Positions 44,853 to 54,869 of a stretch of DNA of 64,000 bases are shown here, one piece after another. Source of the DNA: Trissonchulus latispiculum (taxonomy: Eukaryota; Nematoda; Enoplea; Enoplida; Ironidae); the NCBI GenBank assembly GCA_030248195.1, contig JASAND010006544.1:21001-85000 (forward strand). Reading direction: 5' to 3'. The notes beneath the pieces were generated by a model. That model searched no databases. It was not told where the DNA came from and saw only the letters and a list, made by a program, of their open reading frames with translations. The translations under genes and the position numbers were made by a program. Each line of letters opens with the position of its first letter. The first letter of the stretch is position 1.

Positions 44853-45254
44853 ATGGAAAACATTAATTTGGAACTGTTTTGCGAGAAATTGGAACCTATG
44901 TCTGTAGCAGACTTCATGGTGGAGTATCATCGGATCACAAAGAACTTCCGAGAATCCATCCAGGGGAAACTTAGATACTATCCAGCTCTTGATCCCCTAC
45001 AGAGGCTGAAGCAATGTGAAGTTTCCACAAGCTTACTTCACGAAGCCCTAACGCAGTCCGGTCAACACGACTTGGCGAAAGAACTTGACTGTGAACGACT
45101 ACAGAAGACCGTCACCTGGAAACTGTGCTCGGAGACCGATGCCTTAATATTCCTATGTCAGAAGACGTTTCCAACCGTTCAATCAGCGCGATTCGACACA
45201 GTAATGTTCCTCACATCCCTAAAATGTAACAATCGGACAGTTATGGTTGGCTGA
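44853..45254 (+). CDS. Polinton ORF with a death-fold-like (CARD/DED-type) helical domain
   Basis: An intact 133-residue frame starting at an ideal Kozak site (ACCACCATGG). An in-frame ATG lies 36 bases upstream but in poorer context. Predicted all-helical; residues 3-70 have the spacing of a six-helix death-fold, ending LLHEALTQSGQHDLAKELD, which resembles the last helices of CARD or DED domains (L-x-x-A-L-x-x-x-G-x-x-x-L-A-x-x-L). A less clear C-terminal 60 residues follow. If correct, it would interfere with host apoptosis or inflammasome-type signalling. Adintoviruses and other DNA viruses are known to carry apoptosis-related genes. The fold call rests on pattern only. Confidence 0.45.
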   Translation: MENINLELFCEKLEPMSVADFMVEYHRITKNFRESIQGKLRYYPALDPLQRLKQCEVSTSLLHEALTQSGQHDLAKELDCERLQKTVTWKLCSETDALIFLCQKTFPTVQSARFDTVMFLTSLKCNNRTVMVG

Positions 45255-45648
45255 CTTCAGAGGGACAACGTGGACGATTCCGGAATCGTTCGTATCCCCA
45301 TGGAATCACCAAGATTGCAAAGAACACTAGCAACTATTGACTATTATATGGTATTAGATAACACTAATGTACAAGAAACCATTAATATTGCATTGTATTG
45401 CGTACCACTGTAAACCATTAGTATTGCATAACATTGCATAATACTGTAAGCCATTATTATTAAGTAACACTAATGTAATGCAAACCATTAATATGGCATA
45501 ACACTGTAGTATTGTATTGCATAATATTACTTAACACTGTAAAACATTATTATTGCATAATGTACTATAAACGAAATGTAATGGATAACATTAGTTGCAT
45601 CTTTGGTATAAGTTAGCCAATAAAGAACGGATTTTTAAGCATTTCTGC
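45255..45648. other. No gene seen
   Basis: Short AACCATTAATATTGCAT-type imperfect repeats (about 45340-45560), no coding frame. Confidence 0.55.
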
Positions 45649-45999
45649 TCATAGCCTGTCTAACATATTGTAGATGGAGTAAATACTTCTGCGATATCTT
45701 TTATATTCACATAGGTCTCTCATCTTATCCCTGACTGCATCAATTTTGTGGTTATGAGGTCTTGGTGGTAATCCGCATTCACGTCTGATCAGATGTTCGT
45801 CCCCGTGACATAACGCACCGTAGGTTTCAAGAGAAACCTCCTCAATGGCAGTACGTGGGTCAGGACATTGTGAGCTTGTCCAGGACTTACTGCCTATAGC
45901 CATGACTGCAACATAATGAGCCGTAATCCCTACGCGAACAGGTGGACTTTGTCGCAGGACCTTTTGTAACAGTTCGTTCAAGAGACTTCTGGCAGACAT
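45649..45999 (-). CDS. Polinton minus-strand ORF, unrecognised (116 aa)
   Basis: An intact frame from ATG at 45999 (MSARSLLNELL) to 45649. It has an N-terminal amphipathic helix, then a mixed domain with two Cys residues (QCPDP, ALCHGDEHLI, ECGLPPRP) and an Arg/Tyr-rich tail (CEYKRYRRSIY). No family was recognised. It is one of two convergent minus-strand ORFs in the early half of the element, where accessory genes usually lie. Confidence 0.5.
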   Translation of the reverse strand: MSARSLLNELLQKVLRQSPPVRVGITAHYVAVMAIGSKSWTSSQCPDPRTAIEEVSLETYGALCHGDEHLIRRECGLPPRPHNHKIDAVRDKMRDLCEYKRYRRSIYSIYNMLDRL

Positions 46000-46033
46000 G
46001 ATCCACCAGACTTAATTATTTCCCTACTGCAGT

Positions 46034-46301
46034 TTAACTTTTGCTAAAAACTTGTACAGTGGCAAACCTTCTCACCTTCTTATTATCTAAAGATAATGCA
46101 TTTGATAAGACAGACTCACTTCGAGCACCAGTTAACCTTGCCAGTGTGGAAGATGACTGCACTACCTTTGGCAATTTTACACGTGAGACCATTAAATAGC
46201 TCCGGTTCATAGCAGACTTGATGGGTATGCCTAATACTTTCATATAAATTCCTTAGGTCTACATACTTGCTAACTGAGAAGGATCCCACTGGGTTCACCA
46301 C
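46034..46301 (-). pseudogene. Polinton minus-strand ORF remnant, unrecognised
   Basis: Two overlapping frames (46243-46034 and 46301-46116) share a coding-like composition; probably one ORF with a shift. Text includes VNPVGSFSVSKYVDLRNLY in one phase and LARLTGARSESVLSNALSL in the other. No motif was recognised. Confidence 0.35.
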
Positions 46302-47136
46302 TTCGCCTACGCGAAGAATACCGACATTAAGAGAGCCTGCTAGTTGACGAATACACTGATTAGCTCGTTCGATTGATTTACATCAAAGGCAAACAAAACT
46401 GCCACTTGTGAATAGTTGAAGTTTGGCTTCTTGAAACTTTAGACTACCCCCAATAAAGCATCTATAAAGCTTAATATTAAGGAGAGTTGATAAGTGGAGG
46501 TTCGTATCAAAACTCCCACTAAGTACAACATTAACGATTTTCATCTCTACACATGTGGAATACTAAAGTCTTACAACACATCTACAGTAAGCACGGAAAC
46601 AAGGCCTGTACTTGAACTGCCTCCAAATTCTATGGTAGTAAGAATCAAATAAACAGCTTGTCGACGAGTACAGTAGAGCATCCTGACTTTGGATACTGGC
46701 TCAATTTCCCAAGAAGATCAATCCTGTTTAAAAAAATTTGAAACTCCAGTGGTCAAAAAAGCTCCCTTCATAATGACGTGCCTTCTTATAAAGTTTTTGT
46801 TGTCTACGACTGTATTAGTGACTTTATAATCACAGCATACCCAGTGTAAGCTACCACGATTGAAGGACTCCGTCACGACAGATAGTGTCATCACAACGGT
46901 TGGACTGAATACCTAGTGTCACTTGATAGCTTTCACGAGATCAGGCATTTTGTCTAAACAACTGTCTAAACTTCCAATGCCCAGTCTAAATCAACGGATC
47001 TATTCCATGTCCCTATACATCTACGTATAACGAGACAACTCTTTGCCTATATCAAGATAAGCGTGTTCTTTGTGGCTTTATTGGTCCTGCTTGCAGACCA
47101 GATATGCCAGCTCTATAGCCAATAAGAAGAATCCGT
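46302..47136. other. No gene seen
   Basis: Unique Polinton-internal sequence without a recognisable frame; probably decayed accessory genes. Confidence 0.45.
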
Positions 47137-47495
47137 ATGTACTACTTAACCCTACCTACCAACCTACGTAAAACATTCACTACAATCATGTATTCCGCGC
47201 TTAAACAGCTCATTCGACTCAGCCATTATCACAGGCGCAAATGTAGAAGGCGTCCAAAGCAAAAAATTATCATTTCGATTCCTGGTATTGGATGGCGGCG
47301 AATTCAGCATGTAGATATGATGCTATGCTTCAACGAAAGTACAAGAAGCTTCCAGCCAAGGATTCAGCCAAGGAGATTTCACAAGCCTATCATACGGCAA
47401 GGGCACTACTCAATAAGAAAACCCCGAAGAAGCAACCAACCAAGAAGAAATGTGTGAAGAACGGCCTGAAGAAACTATTGACAGTGACAACATAA
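47137..47495 (+). pseudogene. Basic Polinton ORF, unrecognised, frameshifted
   Basis: Frame 1 (47137-47457) begins MYYLTLPTNL and is rich in Arg/Lys (RRKCRRRPK). Near 47320 the coding-like signal passes to the 47292 frame (RKYKKLPAKDSAKEISQAYH, then a lysine-rich NKKTPKKQPTKKK tail). Total about 115 residues, strongly basic, directly upstream of the packaging ATPase. A DNA-condensing or regulatory role is possible but is inference from charge only. Confidence 0.4.
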
Positions 47496-47574
47496 TAGAC
47501 TCTATGCTATGTGATGATTAATGTATTATTGTCTATAAATACTGACTTCATATAAGCAGGTAAATAGGAAAGAG

Positions 47575-48338
47575 ATGGAGAGAGTGAACACGCCAAAGTT
47601 TCAACATCCGTTTACATGTATTGTAGCGGCTCCTACTAAGGCAGGCAAGACAACATTTGTATCCCGATTGGTAGAGCATGCAGATGAAATGATCTCAGAA
47701 CCTCCAGATAAGATTATTTGGCGCTACATTGAGTCGCAAGATGCCTATGAAAACTTACCTCAACTCGAGTTTATCAAAGGATTGCTTTATCTAGACACGT
47801 TAAAAACAAAGAATACTAAACTGTTGATCCTAGATGACCTAATGAGCGAGATTAAGTGACAACCTAACCTAGTCCAACTGTTCACACGCGGGAGTCAGCC
47901 AAAAAACCGGATTTTTCCGGTTTTTTACCGGAAAAATCCGGATTCTGGGAGGGGGTGAGGGACTCCTCTGGAGGGGGTGAGCTCAGGTCTGGGGGGGAGG
48001 GGGTGAAACCGCCCCCAACCCCTCCCAATCACATGTATGGTGTCACAAACATTACTCCGGACATCTTCTAAGATAGACAGCGAACAAACAGGATATATAG
48101 TCAGTACATTGTACTAATGAAAGTCCCATCAGATAAGCTAACGCCAATGAACCTAGCAAGGCAAATGTATCCTGGTAGAGTGAAAGGATTTATGGAAACG
48201 TTCGATCATGCTACTAATCGCCCACATGGTTGTTTACTGATTGACCTGGATCAGAACACGCCAGAAAAGATCCGTCTACAAGGTCATATTTTCCCTGATG
48301 ATCCATACACAGAAACTCAACCTGAACAGAAAAGTTAG
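47575..48338 (+). pseudogene. Genome-packaging ATPase (A32/FtsK-HerA type), interrupted
   Basis: The first part (47575-47859) carries the Walker A motif AAPTKAGKTTF at residues 18-28 and the Walker B motif LLILDDLM near residue 88. After a stop at 47857-47859 a further FTRGS segment is readable (to about 47896), the sensor-like region of this family. About 150 bp of foreign G/C-rich repeat follow. The gene resumes near 48075 with a YIVLMKVPSDKLTPMNLA block, ARQMYPGRVKGF, and RPHGCLLIDL (to 48338), the C-terminal hallmarks of Polinton and adintovirus ATPases. It would drive ATP-dependent DNA translocation into the capsid. Catalytic residues are intact, but the gene is broken. Confidence 0.9.
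47897..48045 (-). mobile_element. MULE-like G/C-rich repeat inserted in the ATPase gene
   Basis: It shares with 57471-57690 the terminal ATACATGTG (here at 48031-48039, inverted), a run of CACCCCCTC/GAGGGGGTG blocks and CCGG-A/T-rich palindromes (CCGGATTTTTCCGG). The opposite terminus is missing or diverged, so no duplication is readable. Confidence 0.65.
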
Positions 48339-48350
48339 CCATGGATCGTT

Positions 48351-48674
48351 TTGAAAGAAATATCGAAACATTGCGACTACTGTGTCGTTGCAAAAGTCGT
48401 AAGCAGAGATGTAATTATTGTTCACGGAAGTTCCGACCTCAAACAAGGAGTTTGTAATTGTGCAGAAAATATCCTCTCTGGCAACGTAAAGATATCCAGT
48501 AAAGAGAAAGCCAGACTAGCAAGATATAAGCACGCTCTAAGAACACTACGCAAGAAGCGAGTCAGTCTCAAAACAAAGAAGAAACTTATCATTCAACACG
48601 GAGGATTTCTACCAGCTCTATTTGGACCGATTATTGGAGTTGTCAGTGGAATGCTAGGAAATCTCATAGGATAA
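48351..48674 (+). CDS. Adenovirus pX-like core protein of the Polinton
   Basis: A 107-residue frame with a basic middle (a KEKARLARYKHALRTLRKKR stretch, residues 53-72) and the C-terminal signature KKLIIQHGGFLPALFGPIIG then a hydrophobic SGMLGNLIG tail. A basic segment followed by GGFLPALxxP and a hydrophobic helix is characteristic of the pX-like proteins of adintoviruses and Polintons, thought to package DNA and/or act on membranes. The start is ambiguous: a better ATG (48341) lies in another phase, so the N-terminal 40 residues may be frameshifted. Confidence 0.75.
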   Translation: MKEISKHCDYCVVAKVVSRDVIIVHGSSDLKQGVCNCAENILSGNVKISSKEKARLARYKHALRTLRKKRVSLKTKKKLIIQHGGFLPALFGPIIGVVSGMLGNLIG

Positions 48675-48689
48675 TAAAAACTGACATCA

Positions 48690-50107
48690 ATGAGCAAATG
48701 GGCAACGATGGAATACTCAAAACTAGGTAAGGTGCTGGTATCCTTATGTGCAGTGCTTTTGTGGTGATTTTTAAAACACTATAACTTTCGCGATTTTGGG
48801 AGTTGGAAAGAATTTTAGACATCGTTTTAAAGCTTATAATCAGGACATTCACAAGCTTGAGCTTACGAAACTAACGAAATTAGCAAAAAAACAACGAAAA
48901 GTTTCTGACATACTAAAATCTGGTAGGCTGAGTATAGACCAAAAATTTTTTAACATCGATTTCTCAAAACTGTAATTGTGTAATCGGCCAAAAATTGTAT
49001 TTGTGAATGATATGAAGCACATATGGGCTGAGGGACGTTTTTTGGATTTGGCTCAGCAGTTCTTAATGGGCGAGAAAATCCGCCGAAAGCTCTGTAACAC
49101 AAAATTTTGCAACTTCGCATTGAGGTTTTTTGCTACTCGTTAAGTTTTAGCCAAAACCGGGAAGAACGTCCCTCCGCACAAGTACGAATTTCCACTCTGC
49201 CAAAGCTCATCGGAATCCGTCGAGTAGCTTTTGAGAAATCGATGTTCAAAACAAAATAATCGCATTTTTTGGAAAGTTTTTTTTCGGCTAAATCTCCGTA
49301 ACTAATAAGCATTGATAAAATGTGCAATTATGCTGTGTATCGATTGATTGTAATTGGACCAAAATTGTCCGTAAGATTTGGCAGTAATTTTGAAAAAACG
49401 ATTTCCTCGAAAATGGCAATTCTTTGACCCCAAAAATCGTTTTTTGCTTATACTGACTTACCCACTGGAGATAGCTGTAAGCTTGTAAAAGCAAAAATGT
49501 TCATTTCGCTGTCCTCTTTTCAGCCATTACAACAACGACTACGTACTGAGAGAATAGTGGCAAAAACCAAAACTTTTTTATCTTTTCACCTAAAAACGCG
49601 GGAGTGGTTCCACAATGTTAAAGACCACGAAAATAGGTTATTTAGAAAGTTTCAGCTAGTTACATAAAGGATTAAAGCCGTATGTGTCAAAAATACCCGA
49701 AAGGAAACCAGTACTATGAGCCAGACTACTTTGACGAGCACTCTAAGTCATTAGAGAAGGAAGCAAGCAATGTTCTAAAGTTTAAACAACCAGCAGATAT
49801 CAAGAGTAAACTGTTTACACAGGCAGACTATAGGAGACGGATACTGCGGGATAAACCAACAGAGATGACTCTCAAGTCCCATGCTATGCTGGATATTGTG
49901 TCTACCTTAGCACCAAGACTACAGCAGAAGGGAAGACACCTGATTGAACATATCCTGAGTATACCTGGGCTCAAAGTTAACAGTCGAGGTGAAATAGAGT
50001 ATCAGGGTCAGCCAGCAGTTGGATCCAGAATATATGATCATCCGCAACAGATTCAGTCTACCACCGGCAATATGGTGGCAAACATTTGCAAAGGCATTAA
50101 GAGATAG
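48690..50107 (+). pseudogene. Polinton conserved hypothetical protein upstream of integrase, split by TTAA element
   Basis: A candidate start at 48690 reads MSKWATMEYSKLG and is cut by a TTAA-family element at about 48729. The rest is the frame from about 49700 to 50107: NQYYEPDYFDEH, a KSHAMLDIVSTL segment, GRHLIEHILSIPGLKVNSRG and EIEYQGQ. The C-terminal pattern (helix, HLL, short turn, E-I-x-Y-x-G) recurs in a Polinton protein of unknown role found between the ATPase and integrase. A YDHPQQIQ segment near the end and a frame overlap with a second short ORF (50019-50210) suggest one more shift. Confidence 0.55.
48729..49700 (-). mobile_element. TTAA-type non-autonomous element, copy 4
   Basis: Opens with GGTGCTGGTATCCTTATGTG after GTAA (mutated TTAA) and follows the family sequence to at least 49600 (AACGACTACGTACTGAGAG), probably to about 49710 (GAAAGGAAACCA). 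It interrupts a Polinton gene, as does copy 3, so both insertions post-date the Polinton. Confidence 0.75.
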
Positions 50108-50306
50108 CAACGTACCTCGAGAACTTATCGGAAATCCACGGTACATAAATATCCAGACAGGTCAAGGAATCAGGTCGGCCCTAAGAAAACTCAGATGGAA
50201 GCGGCACTAGAGAATAATGCTAATAATAATGGCAATACTGATAGTACCACATTACAGAAGACTTACTATGATCCGCAAAGTCCTGCAGCATTTGGCAGTA
50301 TTAAGA

Positions 50307-50475
50307 GGGGGGGGGGGTGGGAAAGTAGAAAAATAGAAAGAGGAAAGAGAGGGGGGGTGGTGTTTGGGGGGGGGTTTGGGGTAAAGTGGGGGGGTTGGGA
50401 GTGGGGCGGGGTGGGGGGGGGGGGGTGGGGGGGGGGGGGGGTAAGGGGAAGAGAGAGTGGGGGGGTGGGGGGGGG

Positions 50476-50512
<37 letters not shown>

Positions 50513-50560
50513 TGGGGGGGAATTGGGAGGGGGGTGGGGGGTTGGGGTGGGGGGGATTAA
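50307..50560. repeat. G-rich low-complexity tract
   Basis: About 250 bp that is almost only G with scattered T and A, in runs of up to about 30 G. It lies between the hypothetical protein and the integrase. Potential G-quadruplex region; it may also include sequencing or assembly noise. All glycine-rich frames here are artefacts. Confidence 0.9.
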
Positions 50561-50593
50561 TCGCGTGTATCAGGAGGCAAAAAATACGGAATC

Positions 50594-51420
50594 TTGAGGT
50601 CCAAGGGCACTGATTGGTTGGAGAAACAGTACACTTACAGCATCCATAAACCAGTTAGACACAGGTTCCCAACGCGGAGGTATCAGGTGGCAGGAATCTA
50701 TGACCTATTGCAAATAGTCCGGGCAGATATGGTATCGATAGCAGAGAAAAATGATGGCTATAAGTACCTGTTCAACTGTATTGACGTCTCCTCCAAGTAC
50801 GCATGGGTGATACCAGTTAAAAACAAGGAAGGTCAAGCGATGACTAGAGCTTTTCGTAAGATACTGAATGATGGTAAATGACCTATGGAGATACTTTACA
50901 AAGACCAGATCGTACAGGTATATTGACAGCCTCCATCAACTCGTCAAAGGTTACAACAATGTTCGCCATAGGAGTATTCGTATGACAGGAGTGGAAGCAT
51001 CAAGGCCTAAAAATATGGAGGTAGTCAGAACAACACTATACGGAACAGCTTACAGGCAATCAACAACTTACAGACAGCTAAGTTTATAGAAGGGAGATAT
51101 GGTCAGAATTAGAAAAACTAAAGGTCTCTTTGATAAAGGATACCTCCCTAATTGGTCCGAAGAGTTGTTCCATCAGACGTGTCAAGACAAGTGACCCACC
51201 CATGTACTTCCTGGAAGACTATGGTAGTGAAGAGGTGGTTGGTGGTTTCTATGAGCCTGAGGTGCAAAAGGTTGGTCAACCAGACACTTACTGGGTAGAA
51301 AGGGAAATAAAAACAGGACATCGAAAAGTTCGTAAAAGCATTTTGTCAAGTGGCTTGGATACCCTGTCAAGTTCAACCGTTGGATTACTGAAGACAATGG
51401 ACTTCTACCTATACCTACCC
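50594..51420 (+). pseudogene. Retroviral-type integrase of the Polinton, core deleted
   Basis: The first frame (50594-50881) covers the start of the rve fold: IVRADMVSIAEKNDGYKYL with the first catalytic Asp, then FNCIDVSSKYAWVIPVK. At KILNDG the sequence jumps to DLWRYFTKTRS, then YNNVRHRSIRMTG (51089). The segment with the second Asp and the Glu is therefore missing. After further shifts, GDMVRIRK is followed by a CSIRRVKTSDPPMYFLEDYG block. A chromodomain-like end comes next (a KWLGYPVKFNRWI segment in another phase near 51345-51385). Normal Polinton integrases join element ends to the host with a 6-bp duplication; this copy cannot. Confidence 0.88.
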
Positions 51421-51796
51421 AGTAATACTGGTGACTATGCAACGAACAAACTTCACAATTTCCGTGTCAAACGTCCTCATCAAGTAGACCTTGAAGTGAA
51501 TGGGAGGTGGCACCTGTAGAACTTGGATATCTTGTTACCTGGTTCAATATAGGAAATGAACAGGACGCGAAGATTAGTGTGACAGTTCGGAAAGAAAACA
51601 TTACCTCTAAATAACTACGAATCTATCCATCAATTGTGCGATGCCATTAACCATACCCTTGAACTGACCAAGAAAATAAATTGTGAACTGGCATACGATG
51701 AATTGCATCGACGAGTTGGCCTTAAACCTACCACACTGGATGAGGAACCTGACTTTAAAGCACTCCATTGTCCACAGTAAAAATATATATATATAA

Positions 51797-51884
<88 letters not shown>

Positions 51885-52190
51885 TATATATGCTAGGATT
51901 TGCAGATACCAAAGTTGTGCCGAAACAGAAAACTGAATCGCCACCCAGGTATGCCATAGCCAAAGGAGCTCCTGATCTAAAGGATGGTCTGTATTCCCTA
52001 TTCATCTACTGTGATGTAGTTGCACCGCAAATGATCGGAAACACCATAGTAACAATCATTCGTGTTGTCAGCATTGAAGGACGCCATAATGATACTATTG
52101 ACCGGATGTTCAATAATCCTCACTACATACCGGTGCTAAGAAAATAGTTTGACAGCATTGAAATACATATAAAGGACGATCACGGTAGAC
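51400..52190 (+). pseudogene. Penton-like (minor capsid, single jelly-roll) protein 1
   Basis: It starts at ATG 51400 (MDFYLYLPSNTGDY), overlapping the integrase end in another phase. The family pattern is MxFYLxLPSN, a KRPHQVDLEVNGRWH segment and, after a shift at about 51520, VELGYLVTWFNIG. Next come ESIHQLCDAIN, an internal (TA)n expansion (51781-51893), and then LGFADTKVV, GLYSLFIYCDVVAPQMIGNT, RVVSIEG, PHYIPVLRK and FDSIEIHIKDDHG. These match Polinton/adintovirus penton-like proteins, which form capsid vertices. Stops and the (TA)n insertion inactivate it. Confidence 0.75.
51781..51893. repeat. (TA)n microsatellite inside penton gene 1
   Basis: Over 100 bp of TA with few interruptions, between two coding segments of the same protein. 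The minus-strand Tyr-Ile frames are artefacts. Confidence 0.97.
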
Positions 52191-52207
52191 TTGAAAGGCG
52201 GTAGAAT

Positions 52208-53100
52208 TTGAATTCGAAAGGTCTTTGCAAAACTACATTTCTATACCTTGCAGGGAACAGTGGTGATTTTGAGACCCAATTGGCTCATCCACTACATTTA
52301 CACGGCAGGTGGTCAGTTGCAATGATTGACCTTATTTATTCCTCACACCTGGAAAAGCATAAACTTCGATGCAGACACATTCATTATTGTGCTGTTTGAT
52401 AATAAGTTACGAAAGGTGGCCAATATACCCAGGCGAAGATAATTTAACCTCTACGGCCTAATAAATACCGTGAAACATCACCATCCAGTCTAAATGCTAA
52501 ATGCTAAATGAACGCCAGAAATCACCTCCTATACGTTTCGCCTACGATCAAGAAAAGGATAGGGTTTACCCAGACTTGCTAACCATGCTAAATGAACGCC
52601 AGAAATCACCTCCTATACGTTTCGCCTACGATCAAGAAAAGGATAGGGTTTACCCAGACTTATACGAGCACCAAGACCACTATGAAAGACCCAACTTTGG
52701 GTTTGTTCAGTTTGCTCCAGCCATCGTGAGGATGCTAGAATTTTACTACCAAAACTTCGATATCAATGCAGCAGTTAATCGCACCAATGACTGGGAAACT
52801 GATGCTCCTGTAACATTGTATAAAAAGTTCTATGCAAAGCGCCCACCCGACCTAAACTTTCACTATCTCGAAGTACACTGTGATTTAGTGACTGAACAAA
52901 TAAAGGGTTCAACTACCGCTAATCTACTAGGGATTAGTAAAGGCAGGTGATGAGTACGGAGATATGATACAACACTCGTTTCAGCCTCACTGTCCCAGTG
53001 AACAAACATGTAGTCAGTACTATTAAGGTCAATATAAACAATCACACTGGCAGGATAGTTCATTTTGATTATGGTAGCATAGAAAAGCTTCACTTCAAGA
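52208..53100 (+). pseudogene. Penton-like protein 2 (tandem paralogue) with in-frame 84-bp duplication
   Basis: It starts MNSKGLCKTTFLYLAGNSGD and then reads HPLHLHGRWSVAMIDLIYSS, matching the FYLxLPSN and GRW-x-V-x-L landmarks of penton 1. The frame at 52501-52950 follows, with FGFVQFAPAIVRMLEFY and RPPDLNFHYLEVHCDLVTEQIKG (penton 1: GLYSLFIYCDVVAPQMIG). A last phase gives a GRIVHFDYGSIEKLHF end. Bases 52501-52584 and 52585-52668 are a tandem duplication of 84 bp (28 codons), nearly identical. Two penton-like genes in a row suggest ancient duplication. Confidence 0.65.
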
Positions 53101-53451
53101 ATGACAATGAGGACGAGATATCATCCAGAAACCGTTGAAGGCTGGCACATACACCTACTTCAGACAGCTTCGGATTTCTATGCCGGTCAATGGTGCCAGA
53201 GGGGACACGGATTAGGCAGTCATCTGAGAGGTATTGGTATTTTTATTTGGCCAGTCATACGTCGTGCAGGTCTAGAGGCAGGTAGACAAGCCTTCCAGAC
53301 AGCAGGAAACGTGGCTGGGGATTACATAAACAGAGGTGAGGATCCAAAGGAATTACTTAAACGGCAAGGTAAAGCAGACATTGGACGTCTGCTTGAGAAC
53401 AGTGGGAAGGTAATACAACAAGGTGAAGCGATTGGATTTAGACCATTATAG
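53101..53451 (+). CDS. Minor virion protein, adenovirus pVI-like, of the Polinton
   Basis: A 116-residue frame; the family-like part starts around residue 26 with FYAGQWCQRGHGLGSHLRG. An amphipathic segment follows (WPVIRRAGLEAGRQAFQTAG), then NVAGDYINRGEDPKELLKRQ and a G-K-A-D-I-G-R-L tail. The pattern (Y-A-G, R-G-H/Y-G-L/I-G, amphipathic helix, Lys/Arg-rich tail) is that of the small virion protein encoded just before the hexon in Polintons/adintoviruses, thought to be membrane-active like adenovirus pVI. The N-terminal 25 residues, which overlap penton 2, may be out-of-frame read-through. One of few intact late ORFs. Confidence 0.65.
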   Translation: MTMRTRYHPETVEGWHIHLLQTASDFYAGQWCQRGHGLGSHLRGIGIFIWPVIRRAGLEAGRQAFQTAGNVAGDYINRGEDPKELLKRQGKADIGRLLENSGKVIQQGEAIGFRPL

Positions 53452-53540
53452 ACGTAAAGTTAAGAGATTGAAGAGCGACATTTACAGCCCATAAAACTCA
53501 CCGTATGATAATATGATCTACTTAGCTAATAATTACTTCA

Positions 53541-54860
53541 ATGGCTAAACAGGTTGATAAAAAGTCTATACCGGTCTTTAAGTCCGAAATGGATCTCATC
53601 TCACTACCTCCTACTCAGGTTAGTGTGGAGAGTGGTTATATGGCAGAAATCTATCCTCTAAATCCTGTCACCAGTAATGGTCCATACCTGTTCCACGTAC
53701 CCAAAGATTGTAACATGCTTGACTTGAACCGTAACTAACTTTACCTGAAACTACGAATTACTGATAGTGATGGGAATGCAGTAGCCAAGGCAGAAGACGG
53801 AAACATTTCAGTAGCACCCATCAATATGCTAGCAAAGACATTCATTAGACGACTAGTGGTTAAATTGTCCGATAAGGACATTTATAAGAGTGGAGCCCGT
53901 TATCACTATGGAGTGTATCTAGAGACTACAGCCAACTTTGGACAAGAAGCAAAAACATCTCACCTACAAGGTAATTTATTTGCAAAAGACAGTGATTTCA
54001 ACGATATCTCCACTACTGCAGCTGAACATAGAGGAATTCCATTCACAGATGGTCGATATGTAGTGGTTGCAGGACCTTTTCATTATGACCTATTCAAGCA
54101 AGACCGATACCTTTTGAGTGAGTGCCAGTTAAGCTTGGAATTACACCGGAACAGTGACGACATACTACTCCAGTCAGCATCCAGTGGTTATAAGATTGTT
54201 GTGGACGATATCCGATTGTGTGTACGGAAAGTCAAGCCTCAAGACTCACTTACCATGGCAATTGAGGGTGTACTAAGAGATCACGAGACAGCAAAGTATC
54301 CTATCAGAAAGACTAAACTGGTCACCAGGCTTATCGCACCTGGAGTACAAACAGTAGTGGAAAACTCAATATTCACTGGTCAACTTCCTAGAAGGGTCCT
54401 AGTGGCAATGGTTAAATCAGAGGCATTCAATGGTAGTCAGAAGCATAATTCCCTTGAATTCCAGCACTGTAATGGCAGTGAGATTGCCCTCAAGTATGGT
54501 AATGAGTTTGTACCAAAACAACCAATGAAGATAGCATGGGACAAGTTCCAGTACACAATGCCTTTCATTTACCTCTACGAAGGCTATGATATGGCAGGAT
54601 CTACAAACGGTGCAGACATTTCCTACAAAGACTTTGGTAAAGGATACACTATATTTGCCTTTGACCTAATTTCCGACAATGTGGATACTGGAGCTATGCA
54701 GTTAATTAGGGAAGGAGACGTATCATTGAGAATGCAGCTAGAGAAGACCCTCCCTTCAGCAACTTATCTTCAAGGTGTCGAAATCATTATATACGGCGAA
54801 TTTGATAATCTCATATCTATAGACTACAATCGGACTCCATCCTTTGACTATGCACTATGA
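53541..54860 (+). pseudogene. Major capsid protein (hexon-like double jelly-roll) of the Polinton
   Basis: The ATG at 53541 reads MAKQVDKKSIPVFKSEMDL, then PPTQVSVESGY, a Pro/Asn-rich loop and, after one in-frame TAA at 53736-53738, LYLKLRITDSDGN. From there the frame is open to 54860: NMLAKTFIRRLVVKLSDKDI, a Y-x-Y-G-V-Y-L-E-T block, HRGIPFTDGRYVVVAGPFH, YKIVVDDIRLCVRKVKP. It ends with GQLPRRVLVAMVKSEAFNGS and GYTIFAFDLISDN, then GEFDNLISIDYN. Total length 439 codons, near the family norm. A single nonsense codon is the only visible break, so this is the best-preserved large gene. Capsomers would be trimers as in adenovirus hexon. Confidence 0.92.
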
Positions 54861-54869
54861 ACACCCAGT

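Noticed and set aside
50195..50613. Glycine-rich frames
   Set aside because: They arise from G-runs; only the ends belong to real Polinton genes.
51607..52005. Minus-strand Tyr-Ile-rich frames that might look like membrane proteins
   Set aside because: Translation of (TA)n on the antisense of the penton gene.
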